This document shows, piece by piece, positions 44,041-53,451 of a stretch of DNA of 64,000 bases. The notes under the pieces were generated by a model. The model ran no database searches. It worked only from the letters and a program-made list of their open reading frames with translations, and was not told the origin of the DNA. The position numbers and the translations under genes are program-made. Positions within the stretch are counted from its first letter, which is position 1. The number at the start of each line of letters is the position of its first letter. Source of the stretch: Rhizobium sp. P40RR-XXII (GTDB lineage Bacteria; Pseudomonadota; Alphaproteobacteria; Rhizobiales; Rhizobiaceae); the NCBI RefSeq assembly GCF_012641405.1, contig NZ_JABAII010000020.1:53850-117849 (forward strand), written 5' to 3'.

Positions 44041-45630
44041 TCATAATTCCAGGATGGTGCTGTTGCGCAGACAGATGGCGCGATGGGTCGAAATCACGAG
44101 GACGCGGTCGTTCAGTTGCTCGGTAAGGCGAGCGAGGATGCGTTGACCTTGTGCCGCATCAAGGTGCTCGGTTGGTTCATCGAGCAGGACGACAGGCGTA
44201 TGCGCCAGAAGGGCGCGCGCCAGATTGAGCCGCTGCGCTTCGCCGAGCGAAAGCATATCCTGCCTGATCCAAGCGTCGAGGCCGCCCGCATCCCGCATAC
44301 GCGTATCGAGTTCCACGGTCGCCAGCGCCCGCCACATCGTCTCGTCGTCGCCTGCAGGGTCGAAAAGATTGCCTCGAACGGTGTCTTCGAGAATGGTCGC
44401 ATCGTGCAGGACGAGAGTCGTCGTGACGCGCCGCTGCGCCGCCGAGAGGCTTGCTTCCGGTCCATCGAAGATGTCTTCGCCGATCCAGCCCGCGATCTGC
44501 TTCAAGAGGCTCGATTTACCGCTGCCGCTGGTGCCGACCAGGATTGTCGGAAATCCGGGTCTCAAACAAAGCGCAATCGGCCTGTTGCCGATCGGGGCGC
44601 CCGTCGGAGAAATCCGCTGGAGGAGTTCTTGTCGGAGCTCGACCGGCGTCTTGCCTGCCGAACAGCTCGCCAGGGCTTCCGCATCTCGCTTCCACTTACG
44701 GATCTCCATCCAGGCGGCGTCCCGCCGCAGATTGGCGACCAAGATTCGGGATGCTCCGTTCATGGCTTCGCCGAGTGCAAGCCACGCAAATCCGAGCGCA
44801 ATCGGCAGGAGCATCGTCTCACCGCGTGCGCCTGCGAGCCACGCGGCAACAACGACGCTGAAAGCCGCGATCGGACCGATGAGGGAAGCAAGCGCATCAA
44901 ATCCCGATTGCAGGCGACGCAAGGCAGATATTTGGCCATCGGCTTCACAAAAGGCGCTCATGGCCAATTGACATTGTTCATTCCACAAGCGTTCGGCCTT
45001 TAACGAAACAGCCGAAGCCATGATGGCTCCCAGTCGCTCCGTACCGTCTCGCCGTTGGAGCCGCGCCCGCGACCAGACGACGGCGCCAGTTTCTGTCAGT
45101 CTGCGGACAACTATAACGCCGAGCGACAAGGTGATGACGATGGGCAATAGCGACAGTGGCGCGATGATGGCGCAGCCGATGAGAAGCGCCGCAAAGCCCA
45201 TTGCCAGCGTGAGCAGCGGAAGTCGGGCGCGCAGACATGCATAGTCGACATCGTCAACGTCATCCACATAATCGGCTAGGCGAGCCTCGTCGCCAAGCTG
45301 CCAACTGGCGCTGCGCACGGCTGGTGCCGTCGCCATGGCTGCAAAAAGATCCACGCGGCGATGGATCTGATCGCTGAGCGCAGCCTTATGACCGAGGAGG
45401 CGTTCGCCATAACGTGCCGCCGTGCGTCCGATGGCGAACAGGCGGATGAACGCCGAAGGAACGTGGAAATTGAAGGTGGCGGCCGAAGCTGTCAATCCTG
45501 CCGTCGCCACGGCGCCCAAGAACCAGGCGGAGACTCCACCCAGTAAAATGCCGCATGCTAGAGCGCAACAGCTCAACAGCGTCGCCCGCCGCCACTGTTT
45601 CCTGGTTGCAGAGAACGAGGCGCCGATCAT
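44041..45630 (-). CDS. cydC: ABC transporter CydC (cytochrome bd assembly)
   Basis: A 529-residue ABC exporter half, permease then ATPase. Membrane helices occupy about residues 15-290, and the ATPase has Walker A GTSGSGKSS, the signature LSLGEAQRLNLARAL (a normal C-loop) and Walker B PVVLLDEPTEHLD. CydDC exports cysteine and glutathione to the periplasm and is needed for haem insertion into cytochrome bd. The start overlaps the cydD stop by 4 bases (ATGA), so translation is coupled. It follows cydD on the minus strand, divergent from cydABX. The pair is regulated from the shared FixK-type box at 47266. Confidence 0.92.
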   Translation of the reverse strand: MIGASFSATRKQWRRATLLSCCALACGILLGGVSAWFLGAVATAGLTASAATFNFHVPSAFIRLFAIGRTAARYGERLLGHKAALSDQIHRRVDLFAAMATAPAVRSASWQLGDEARLADYVDDVDDVDYACLRARLPLLTLAMGFAALLIGCAIIAPLSLLPIVITLSLGVIVVRRLTETGAVVWSRARLQRRDGTERLGAIMASAVSLKAERLWNEQCQLAMSAFCEADGQISALRRLQSGFDALASLIGPIAAFSVVVAAWLAGARGETMLLPIALGFAWLALGEAMNGASRILVANLRRDAAWMEIRKWKRDAEALASCSAGKTPVELRQELLQRISPTGAPIGNRPIALCLRPGFPTILVGTSGSGKSSLLKQIAGWIGEDIFDGPEASLSAAQRRVTTTLVLHDATILEDTVRGNLFDPAGDDETMWRALATVELDTRMRDAGGLDAWIRQDMLSLGEAQRLNLARALLAHTPVVLLDEPTEHLDAAQGQRILARLTEQLNDRVLVISTHRAICLRNSTILEL

Positions 45631-47231
45631 GCAGCCACCTCGATATTTTCGTCATTTGAAAGGTCGATTGTGAGCCATGCGCTGCTGGCCAGTTCCTTGT
45701 CATGGGTGGCAACGACCACCAGCCGGGAGCGCGCTATCTCAAGAAGCGCATGCCGCACGAGGGCAGATGTCGTTGTGTCGAGCTTGGCCGTTGGCTCGTC
45801 GGCGACGACCACTTTTCCCGAAAGAATGGAGCGGGCTACCAAGATGCGAAGCCGCTGGCCGCCTGAAAGGTTGCCACCGCCGCGCGCAAGAGGCGCGCCA
45901 AGGCCACCGGGCAGGAGCGCATCGTCAAGCAGAGCAACCGCGCTTGCCGCGTCGAGCAGTCGTGTCGGCGATACGGGTGGGAGCCCCCACAGGATCGCCT
46001 CGCCAAGCGTATGCCCCGCTACGAAGCCGTCGGTCGAAACCCACGCGATCTCCCCTGAAATCGACCGGGCAGGACTTGCTGTTGGGTCCAACCCGCAAAG
46101 CCGGCGCAGCAAGGTCGACTTGCCGCAACCGCTCGGGCCGACGATGGCAACGAGGCCGTGTTCGGGAAGGGGAGGCAGCGATCGGCTCAGGGTGGAGACG
46201 ACCACCGCTTCTGGCACCTCGACGTTGAGCAAACGCTCGAGTGCGTTCGCTGCCGCGAGCCCCTCCGCCTTGGCGTGATATTGTTCCGAAAACCGCCTGA
46301 AAGGCGCAAAATAATCAGGCGCGATCATCAGGATGAACAGGCTTTGCCAGAGCGCGAGATTGAAAAAACCTGGGATCATCATCAACTTGAGATGTCCAAG
46401 GCCGAGAAAGACGGCAAGCAAGGCGATCGATAGCGAGGCGAAAAAGTCGATGATGCCGGCATTGATGAATGCAATGGTGAGGACGCCCATCGTCTCGTGC
46501 GCATAGGTCTCAAGCCGGGCGGAGAGTTTTTTCTCCTGCTCGACAAGAGCGTGATTGGCCAGAATCGTCGGCAATGCCCGGATGCGATCCGCAAATTGGC
46601 CCGCCAAACGGCCAAAGGCGCGTTCCTGAACCGCCGCGCGGCTGCGGATCGCATCGCCCACCAATGCAAAGAACATGATCATGACCGGCGTCAGACAGAT
46701 GATCAGGACTGCAGCCTGCCAGGAAACGAGCAAGAGCATAGTTGCAGCCAGCAGCGGACCGACCGCCATCATCCAAGAGGCCATGCGATGGCCGATGACG
46801 AGCGATGCCACCGCCTCAGGATAGCGTTGCGTGGCGATAACCAACGTCCCAATGGGCAGTTGGTTCAACTGTCGTGGCGACATGGCGTCAAGTCTTGTTT
46901 TTGCTGCATCGCGCAACCCTGCCGCGATTGTGGCCTCCGCTTTCGCCTGGGTCCTGTCGCCGAACAATCCTGCTATGGCTGATGAAGTCAGAAGGCCGAC
47001 CGCAAGGATTGGCAGCCAGAGATCAACCCTTTGCTCCATCACAAGCCGCCCGGCGATTACGGCGGTGACGGCCGAGAAGCCCAGCCGCAGAACCAAGCGC
47101 GTCACCTGAAGCGTAAACACGGTTCGCAGGCTGCCGTTCGCGCCGTGGCGCGCAAGGGCAAGCATGTCGGTCTTGTCGGCGCCCCTGTGGGCGCATTCTG
47201 GCTTTGCTGCCGATGCCTTGTCTTTGCTCAT
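45627..47231 (-). CDS. cydD: ABC transporter CydD (cytochrome bd assembly)
   Basis: A 534-residue ABC exporter half. It starts after a poorly conserved charged N-terminus (residues 1-35). Six membrane helices span about 40-310, and the ATPase has Walker A GPSGCGKST, the signature LSGGQRLRILVARS and Walker B VVVADEPTAKLD. It forms a heterodimer with CydC, exporting low-molecular thiols that keep the periplasm reduced for cytochrome bd assembly. The start at 47231 follows AAGAG and lies only 34 bases from the FixK-type box. Its downstream neighbour cydC overlaps by 4 bases. Divergent cydABX on the other side make the complete bd oxidase locus. Confidence 0.92.
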   Translation of the reverse strand: MSKDKASAAKPECAHRGADKTDMLALARHGANGSLRTVFTLQVTRLVLRLGFSAVTAVIAGRLVMEQRVDLWLPILAVGLLTSSAIAGLFGDRTQAKAEATIAAGLRDAAKTRLDAMSPRQLNQLPIGTLVIATQRYPEAVASLVIGHRMASWMMAVGPLLAATMLLLVSWQAAVLIICLTPVMIMFFALVGDAIRSRAAVQERAFGRLAGQFADRIRALPTILANHALVEQEKKLSARLETYAHETMGVLTIAFINAGIIDFFASLSIALLAVFLGLGHLKLMMIPGFFNLALWQSLFILMIAPDYFAPFRRFSEQYHAKAEGLAAANALERLLNVEVPEAVVVSTLSRSLPPLPEHGLVAIVGPSGCGKSTLLRRLCGLDPTASPARSISGEIAWVSTDGFVAGHTLGEAILWGLPPVSPTRLLDAASAVALLDDALLPGGLGAPLARGGGNLSGGQRLRILVARSILSGKVVVADEPTAKLDTTTSALVRHALLEIARSRLVVVATHDKELASSAWLTIDLSNDENIEVAA

Positions 47232-47265
47232 TCAGCTCTTTTGACACCGATCGACGCGCACAAGG

Positions 47266-47279
47266 TTGATCTGTGTCAA
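47266..47279. promoter_or_regulatory. FixK/FNR-type box in the cydD-cydA divergent promoter
   Basis: TTGATCTGTGTCAA, TTGAT-N4-GTCAA palindrome, 53 bases before cydA and 34 before cydD. It can place both halves of the bd oxidase locus under FixK/Fnr control. Confidence 0.82.
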
Positions 47280-47332
47280 CTCGGAGAAGGAACGTTGGCG
47301 CTAAAAAATGGTGACTAAGAAAGGATCCATTC

Positions 47333-48916
47333 ATGTTCGACCCACTCCTTGTCGACCTATCCCGGCTGCAATTCGCGCTTACGGCGCTGTACCATTTCCT
47401 CTTCGTGCCTTTGACGCTCGGCCTCTCCATCATGATCGCTATGATGGAGACTGTCTATGTCATGACGCGGCGGATCATCTGGCGCGACATGACGAAATTC
47501 TGGGGCGCTCTCTTCGGCATCAACTTCGCGCTCGGTGTTGCGACCGGCATTACCATGGAGTTCCAGTTCGGTATGAACTGGGCCTATTACTCGCATTATG
47601 TCGGTGATGTCTTCGGCGCGCCGCTTGCGATCGAAGGCTTGATGGCTTTCTTTCTCGAAGCGACCTTCGTCGGCCTGTTCTTCTTTGGCTGGGATCGTCT
47701 TTCGCCACGCGCCCATATGATCGTGACCTGGCTGATGGCGCTTGGCACGAATTTTTCGGCGCTCTGGATCTTGATTGCCAATGGTTGGATGCAGAATCCG
47801 GTGGGATCGGCCTTCAATCCCGACACAATGCGGATGGAAGTAACGGACTTTATGGCGGTCTTGTTCAATCCCGTCGCTCAGGCGAAATTCGTTCATACAG
47901 TTTCGGCCGGCTATGTCTGTGGCGCGGTTTTCGTCCTTGGTGTTTCGGCGTGGTATTTGCTGCGAAATCGGCATGTCGCGCTCGCAAAGCGCTCCTTTGT
48001 GATTGCCGCAGCTTTCGGCACAGCCTCCTCGCTTTCTGTTATCGTGCTGGGCGACGAGAGCGGCTATGCCTTGACCGATAACCAGAAGATGAAGCTCGCC
48101 GCAATCGAAGCCATGTGGGAGACGGAGCGCGCGCCGGCATCCTTCACAGCGTTTGGAATTCCAAGCTTGGTGGACCACAAGACTCTCTATGCAGTCCATG
48201 TTCCCTGGGTCATGGGACTGATTGGCACCCGGTCGATAGACAAGGAAATTCCAGGCATTGATCAGTTGGTTGCGAAGGCGGAGGACCGCGTTCGCAATGG
48301 CCTGATCGCCTATGATGCGCTTGAAAAGCTGAAGGTGAATTTAGGCGATGCGACTGCACGGACGACTTTCGAGGCAAAGTCCCAGGATCTCGGCTATGCC
48401 CTCCTTCTCAAGCAATATGTTGAGGACCCGCGCATGGCGAGTGATCAACAGATCAAGGATGCTGCATGGTCGTCGGTGCCGCAGGTGCCGTGGCTGTTCT
48501 TCTCCTTCCGCATCATGGTGGCCTGCGGTTTTGCCCTGCTCGTCCTTTTTGTTACCTCTCTTTGGTACACGATGCGTGAACAAGGCGCTCCGCGTTGGCT
48601 GTTCAGCCTGGCGGTGCTTGCAATGCCATTGCCTTGGGTTGCGATCGAGCTGGGATGGTTCGTCGCGGAATTCGGTCGTCAGCCTTGGATCATCGATGGC
48701 GTACTGCCGACCTTTCTCGCCACATCGGAGCTCGGCATCTACAATCTCATCCTGAGCATTGCTGGTTTTACCCTGGTTTATAGCGTGCTTGCCGTCATCG
48801 AGGTGCGGTTGATGCTGGCCGCGATCCGCAAGGGGCCTGATGCCGCCGTGGTGATGACCGGTCAGCGATCGGCCTCGCCCGAGAAGGTCGAGCCGGTATT
48901 GCAGGCGGGCCAATAG
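47333..48916 (+). CDS. cydA: Cytochrome bd ubiquinol oxidase subunit I
   Basis: A 527-residue integral membrane protein of nine to ten helices. It carries the haem ligands: His21 (ALTALYHFLFVPLTLG), the second His in KFVHTVSAGY, and the later Met in the fourth quarter. The proton-channel acidic residues are visible in EGLMAFFLEATFVGLF. The quinol-binding Q-loop has GRQPWI near residue 445. It reduces oxygen to water with very high affinity using quinol, generating proton gradient without pumping. AAGGAT precedes the ATG. Its operon continues with cydB and cydX, and the box at 47266 lies 53 bases upstream, so strong induction at low oxygen is expected. Confidence 0.96.
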   Translation: MFDPLLVDLSRLQFALTALYHFLFVPLTLGLSIMIAMMETVYVMTRRIIWRDMTKFWGALFGINFALGVATGITMEFQFGMNWAYYSHYVGDVFGAPLAIEGLMAFFLEATFVGLFFFGWDRLSPRAHMIVTWLMALGTNFSALWILIANGWMQNPVGSAFNPDTMRMEVTDFMAVLFNPVAQAKFVHTVSAGYVCGAVFVLGVSAWYLLRNRHVALAKRSFVIAAAFGTASSLSVIVLGDESGYALTDNQKMKLAAIEAMWETERAPASFTAFGIPSLVDHKTLYAVHVPWVMGLIGTRSIDKEIPGIDQLVAKAEDRVRNGLIAYDALEKLKVNLGDATARTTFEAKSQDLGYALLLKQYVEDPRMASDQQIKDAAWSSVPQVPWLFFSFRIMVACGFALLVLFVTSLWYTMREQGAPRWLFSLAVLAMPLPWVAIELGWFVAEFGRQPWIIDGVLPTFLATSELGIYNLILSIAGFTLVYSVLAVIEVRLMLAAIRKGPDAAVVMTGQRSASPEKVEPVLQAGQ

Positions 48917-48940
48917 CCTATTTTAGAGGGAATCAACTCA

Positions 48941-50095
48941 ATGATCGAATTTCTTTTCAGCTATGAAACGCTACGCGTGACCTGGTGGGTCCTGCTCGGT
49001 GTCCTGCTTATCGGATTTGCCGTCATGGACGGTTTCGACATAGGCGTGGGGGCACTCCTGCCCTTTGTTGCGAAAACGGACCTTGAGCGGCGTGTCGCCA
49101 TCAACACGGTGGGGCCGGTTTGGGAGGGTAACCAGGTTTGGTTCATCCTTGGTGGCGGCGCGATCTTTGCCGCGTGGCCCGCGCTCTATGCTTTGAGCTT
49201 TTCAGGCTTCTACCTTGCGATGTTCCTGGTGTTGCTGGCTCTCATTTTGCGGCCCGTCGCCTTCAAATACCGCTCAAAGAGGCCGGAGAAAGCATGGCGT
49301 GCGCGCTGGGACTGGGCGCTGTTCGTCGGGGGTAGCGTTCCGGCGCTGATCTTCGGGGTTGCGGTCGGCAATGCACTTGAGGGTGTGCCCTTCCATCTGA
49401 CTTCGGATCTGCGCCCGATTTATGAAGGAACGCTTCTTGGGTTGCTCAATCCATTAGCACTTTATTGCGGCCTGGTTTCGCTTTCGATGCTCGTGATGCA
49501 TGGGGCGGCCTGGCTCGCCTTCAAGGCCGAAGGTGCCGTTGCAGAGCGTGCAAAGGCGATCGGATCCAAGGCAGCTCTCGCCGCAGGCGTGCTTTTTGCT
49601 GGTGGCGGCCTGTTGGTTTGGCTCGGCCTCCTCGGCGGTTACAGCGTCACCTCGGCCATCAGATGGGATGGTCCGTCAAACCCGCTTTTGAAAAGCGTCG
49701 AGCATGATGGCGGTGCCTGGCTTGCCAATTTTGGGGCTCATCCCATTCTCTGGCTCGTTCCCGCCATTGGCGTCATCGGACCTTTTGGGGTGGCATTGGG
49801 TTTCCACACACGCCGCGAAGGCTTGACGTTTCTCGCGTCCAAACTTTCGGTCGCGGTGATCATCGCGACGGTCGGTCTGGCAATGTTCCCGATGATATTG
49901 CCGTCGAGCACAAACCCCGCTCATTCGCTGACCGTATTCGACGCGTCGTCTAGCCGTGCCACCTTGCGCAACATGCTTCTGGCGACCGTCATCTTTATGC
50001 CGATCATTCTTCTCTATACCGCCTGGGTTTACCGGATCCTATGGGGCAAGGTGAGCGAAAAGAGCGTCGAGAAGGCCGGGGATTCTGTCTACTGA
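48941..50095 (+). CDS. cydB: Cytochrome bd ubiquinol oxidase subunit II
   Basis: A 384-residue membrane protein with about eight helices, the structural partner of CydA. It begins with FLFSYETLRVTWWVLLGVLL and FAVMDGFDIGVGALLPFVAK, the latter the conserved D-G-F-D motif of CydB. It has GPVWEGNQVWFILGGGAIFA, a second conserved segment. It supports the haem-containing subunit and shapes the oxygen channel. GAGGGAAT precedes the ATG, 24 bases after the cydA stop, and cydX follows 19 bases later. Length is normal. Confidence 0.96.
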   Translation: MIEFLFSYETLRVTWWVLLGVLLIGFAVMDGFDIGVGALLPFVAKTDLERRVAINTVGPVWEGNQVWFILGGGAIFAAWPALYALSFSGFYLAMFLVLLALILRPVAFKYRSKRPEKAWRARWDWALFVGGSVPALIFGVAVGNALEGVPFHLTSDLRPIYEGTLLGLLNPLALYCGLVSLSMLVMHGAAWLAFKAEGAVAERAKAIGSKAALAAGVLFAGGGLLVWLGLLGGYSVTSAIRWDGPSNPLLKSVEHDGGAWLANFGAHPILWLVPAIGVIGPFGVALGFHTRREGLTFLASKLSVAVIIATVGLAMFPMILPSSTNPAHSLTVFDASSSRATLRNMLLATVIFMPIILLYTAWVYRILWGKVSEKSVEKAGDSVY

Positions 50096-50114
50096 AAATA
50101 TTGGAGATCAAGCT

Positions 50115-50246
50115 ATGTGGTATTTTGCCTGGATTCTTGGATTAGGTTTGGCCGCTGCCGTGGGCATTTTGAATGCGCTCTGGTATGAGCTTCGCGCAGT
50201 ACGCGAAGAACCGACTGACGAATCGGTGCCACTGCCGACGCCGTAG
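50115..50246 (+). CDS. cydX: CydX, small subunit of cytochrome bd oxidase
   Basis: A 43-residue single-helix protein just after cydB. It starts MWYFAWILGLGLAAAVGILN, the classic CydX pattern (aromatic start, one hydrophobic helix to about residue 22), followed by ALWYELRAV and a polar tail ending LPTP. CydX stabilises the haem centres of the oxidase. TTGGAG precedes the ATG at 6-11 bases. The gene is too short for most ORF-calling cut-offs but its position and N-terminal WYFAW match other CydX/YbgT proteins. Confidence 0.92.
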   Translation: MWYFAWILGLGLAAAVGILNALWYELRAVREEPTDESVPLPTP

Positions 50247-50268
50247 TTAAGGCCAAACTCATGAGCAA

Positions 50269-50302
50269 ATCCCACTTGGTTCGTTGCTCGGCCAAGTGGG
50301 AT
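50269..50302. terminator. Inverted repeat between cydX and GMC oxidoreductase (convergent)
   Basis: ATCCCACTTGG and CCAAGTGGGAT form an 11-base perfect stem with a 12-base loop, between two converging genes. No clean T-run follows on either strand, so it may be a weak two-way terminator. Confidence 0.6.
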
Positions 50303-50309
50303 CTGGGAA

Positions 50310-52022
50310 TTAACCGGCTGCTAGCTGCTGGTTCAAGTGATCGGCCAACCGGGTCGCGAGAGCAAGGATCATCAATGTAGGGTTCGCATGGCCACTGGTG
50401 GGAAACACCGATCCGCCGGCGACATAAAGGTTATGCACGTCATGGATTTTGCAATTCTGGTCGACGACACCTGTCTTCGCATCAACAGACATGCGCGTCG
50501 TACCGAGCGTGTGTGCCATGTCGATAATGACGATGTCTTGTGGTCGCCGTTCGACTGCCCAGTCTTCGAGCTTGGGCACTGGCATGCCGGCGCTCGAAAG
50601 GCACGCAACCGATATTTCCGCAATTCTGAGGAGCGTCTGGCGCTCGAGATCATTGATCCGCCAATCGACCTTGGCTAGCGGCATTCCGAGCCGGTCCCTC
50701 CTGGTGCTGAGGCTGATGCGGCTGTCGGCATTCGGAATTTGTTCGCAGATCGCTTCGATCCGCAGACCTGTGAGCTTGTGAGGAAGACCCCGACATTGAA
50801 ATTCATCTGCCACCATATTCGGAGACAGTCTTATCGCGGTGTTGATTATAATGTCCTTGAGCATTTTCGGGGTTCGATGATCCGAAAGGATCTTCATTCC
50901 GATCCCCTTGACTATGAGGCCAGAACCTTTGGCAACGGAACATAGGTCATGCTGAAAATTTGCGTCATGGCGCAGCAGCCGTTTTAGTGCGTCCCAGGGG
51001 TCATCGGGTGCGCGCTCCGTGGCGAAATAGATCGCGGCGTTCAGTAGTTGCTCGCGCTCCTGTATCTGCGGCGTTAGTGCCAGGCCGTGCATGAACATGT
51101 GGGCCCGACCTTTGTGGTGAACCCCGAAGAACCCAAAGAGCTTGGCCAGCGACGTCATTTGGCTGGCTTCTATGCGGCCTATACGAGCGCCGGGATGATC
51201 CATCAGATATCGCCCGACCCGGTCATAGTGATTGCCGATTCCCTTCGAGTGCACATCATTGGATGCCAGCAGCAATCGGGCATTCTCAATTCCGCCCGCG
51301 GCCAACACACATAATCTGGCCTGAATGCGTGCACGCTTTCCCGCCGTATTCGCGATGTCAAGGTGTGAAAAATGCGATCCGTCCGCGCTCAGGCCGATAC
51401 GCGTCACGGTCGCATCCAGAAGAACATGTATCTGATCCGACCGCTTCGCCAGGAACTCCCTTCCGAAACGCATGATGTCGAGACGCTCTACGCGGGAGCG
51501 GGCAAACTGCCAATAAAAGGAATGAAGCTCCGCGGCGTCAAAGCGCCTTGGCGGCTCTCCGGGGCTGAGATTGAGCACCTCCATTGCCCGCAGGAGATAA
51601 GGTTCAATTTGGCCGCGATCCATCGGCCAGCCGGAACACGGAACCCATGAGCGAGCCTTGAAGTCTATAGCATCGAAAGGTGCTGATTTGCCCGCCCATG
51701 CGTGCGTCGATCCGCCAAGCGCTCGGCAGCGGACGCCGAACGGTTGAATCTCGCTAGACCAAAACTCTGCCTGGGGGCCGTGAAATTCCACTCGCCTGCG
51801 GATTTGCGCTTCGGATTGAAGCTCGTCGACATTCTCGACTTCGTTGAGTGTCGAATGCTCGGCGTCTTCGAACTCGAGGCCACTTTCAACGACGAGTACC
51901 TTTCTGCCCGCTTTCGCGCATTGCATTGCAATTGTCAGTCCCGCCGGTCCGCCTCCCACAATGACCAGATCTGCCGTCATTGTCGAATTATCATCAAGTT
52001 TGGATAGACGGTCGATATTCAT
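50310..52022 (-). CDS. GMC-family FAD oxidoreductase
   Basis: A 570-residue flavoprotein. The N-terminal FAD-binding motif is VIVGGGPAGLTIAMQCAKAG (about residues 20-39), followed by CRALGGSTHAWAGK. A long substrate region follows, and the C-terminal GMC-type motif HTLGTTRMS, then DVHNLYVAGGSVFPTSGHAN, ends the protein. The family oxidises alcohols, sugars or related compounds with a quinone or oxygen as acceptor; the substrate is unknown. The ATG at 52022 has no strong ribosome site and no FixK-type box nearby. It is convergent with cydX, and the following minus-strand region is empty. A neighbouring flavin-reductase-like gene is divergent, 372 bases away. Confidence 0.85.
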   Translation of the reverse strand: MNIDRLSKLDDNSTMTADLVIVGGGPAGLTIAMQCAKAGRKVLVVESGLEFEDAEHSTLNEVENVDELQSEAQIRRRVEFHGPQAEFWSSEIQPFGVRCRALGGSTHAWAGKSAPFDAIDFKARSWVPCSGWPMDRGQIEPYLLRAMEVLNLSPGEPPRRFDAAELHSFYWQFARSRVERLDIMRFGREFLAKRSDQIHVLLDATVTRIGLSADGSHFSHLDIANTAGKRARIQARLCVLAAGGIENARLLLASNDVHSKGIGNHYDRVGRYLMDHPGARIGRIEASQMTSLAKLFGFFGVHHKGRAHMFMHGLALTPQIQEREQLLNAAIYFATERAPDDPWDALKRLLRHDANFQHDLCSVAKGSGLIVKGIGMKILSDHRTPKMLKDIIINTAIRLSPNMVADEFQCRGLPHKLTGLRIEAICEQIPNADSRISLSTRRDRLGMPLAKVDWRINDLERQTLLRIAEISVACLSSAGMPVPKLEDWAVERRPQDIVIIDMAHTLGTTRMSVDAKTGVVDQNCKIHDVHNLYVAGGSVFPTSGHANPTLMILALATRLADHLNQQLAAG

Positions 52023-52394
52023 GCTGTGTCAACAATTCAAAGTGGTCATCATCCAAGATGGAGCGATCTTCGTCGCCTCATGTCATCCGGTGATTTACCA
52101 AGAATTAGAAATCAACAATATCCGTACAAAATTGGTAGGAGTTAATTCGGTTGGACGTCAAAGGCCGCAAGAATATCACCCTATTCGGCAAGAGCTCCGC
52201 ACCGATTCCAGCCTTGAATGCGCCGAGCGTCAGCGTTTGCACGATAGGGTTTACCGTTGCTGTAATGAACGGTGCACGCACGGCATCACAAGGCGTTTTT
52301 CTTGATCGGGCACACAAGTTGGAAAGGCTTTGCGCCATATCAAACTCTCACGGCTCGAGATGGTAGAGACTTTGGCTTTGTGAGGAGGAAAGCC
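52023..52394. other. Divergent intergenic stretch, nothing firm
   Basis: Between the diverging GMC oxidoreductase and flavin-binding gene. Small frames on both strands (for example 52105-52338 minus) lack ribosome sites. No FixK-type palindrome or hairpin was recognised. Confidence 0.45.
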
Positions 52395-52871
52395 ATGTCT
52401 GCGACATTTGCATCGATCGATAAGGAAGATTGCCTCAAGCTTCTGGATGAGATCGCGTTTGGAAACATTGTTGTCCGCAATGACGGTCCATCTAACATTC
52501 TTCCGGCGTTCTTCGTCAGAGAGGGGAGCAAGATATTCGGACTGATGCTTGTCGCCAGCGGCGACATGCAAGGAGCGATGGATCCAGACCGCTGGCGACT
52601 GGTGGCAAACGAGATCAAAGGTGACCAGTGGTATCTGGTTGTCATCTCAGGTCCCTCACAGCAGTTCCCGGTGACAGAAGCCTTCAAAGGCGAACGAGCC
52701 CACGCCTGGCGCCTGCTGCAGGAGCGCAATCCATGTTGGAAAGGTAAGAAACTGGACGATGTTTTCTCGGTCAGCAAGAAGGAAGTGGCCGTATGCTTCA
52801 GCATGTGGCTGGACGAGATATCAGGTTATCGCATTGAATCGCAGCTTTTTCAGCGATTGCCGGATCCGTGA
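52395..52871 (+). CDS. Pyridoxamine 5'-phosphate oxidase-like flavin-binding protein
   Basis: A 158-residue protein of the split-barrel flavin-binding family. Clues are the start MSATFASIDKEDCLKLLDEI followed by FGNIVVRNDG, the mid-region EIKGDQWYLVVISGPSQQF, which resembles the strand that follows the FMN loop in such proteins, and ERAHAWRLLQERNPCWKGKK. Many relatives bind FMN, haem or F420 and act as stress oxidoreductases or decoys; the exact role is unknown. GAGGAGG is 5-11 bases before the ATG, and the longer frame from 52272 has no signal. It stands alone, divergent from the GMC gene; no FixK-type box was found. Confidence 0.68.
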   Translation: MSATFASIDKEDCLKLLDEIAFGNIVVRNDGPSNILPAFFVREGSKIFGLMLVASGDMQGAMDPDRWRLVANEIKGDQWYLVVISGPSQQFPVTEAFKGERAHAWRLLQERNPCWKGKKLDDVFSVSKKEVAVCFSMWLDEISGYRIESQLFQRLPDP

Positions 52872-53451
52872 ACGCAGCGGTGCCAATCGGATGCCGAAGC
52901 CCCATGGTATCGGCATCCGATTGTCGGACGCAAACCCTGGAATGGGATCTACGAGATCAGTTAGGTCGCCCGAGGACGTCGCAAGAGCGAAGTCTATGAT
53001 TCGGCCTTATGCCGAGCTTCGCAAATCTTGAGGATTTGTCGAACTCAACTCGCTTAAGCCGCTTCTGCGAGCAAAAAGAACAAGCATCTCGGCTTTTCGC
53101 GAAGCCGCGAGATATCAGAAAGCGCGATTTGCCGGATTTGCGACGTCGCGAGCAGTCTGGTGTCTCAGTACCGCAAAATCAATGGAAGTCTTTGGGTCGT
53201 TTGTCTAATTCCGATGTGATCTCTTCCATCAATCTGCGTTCCTGTGGCTGGAAAACTGTGGCATGCAGGCGACAATTAATGAGAATCATGTCCGGCGTGG
53301 CGACACTGCCGCAGCGATCACAGGACCGTAAATGGTATCGCGATCGTCATGTGGTCCAATGTGATCTAGGTCAAGGATCGCGGCATCCGCTGTGCGTAAA
53401 AACGCAATTCGAAGCCGACAGAGCATTGTTCGGCTTGAGGATACAACCACC
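52872..53451. other. Intergenic stretch with one FixK-like box
   Basis: About 580 bases with no convincing gene. It holds the imperfect box at 53361, placed before the HlyD remnant. A short region near 53090-53110 (TTCGCGAAGCCGCGAGA) can fold but has no T-run. Confidence 0.45.
53361..53374. promoter_or_regulatory. FixK-like box (one mismatch) before HlyD remnant
   Basis: GTGATCTAGGTCAA has one mismatch (the first base) from TTGAT-N4-GTCAA, 77 bases before the ATG at 53452. Confidence 0.4.

Noticed and set aside
47357..48199. 280-residue minus-strand frame opposite cydA
   Set aside because: Shadow of cydA; no family resemblance or ribosome site.
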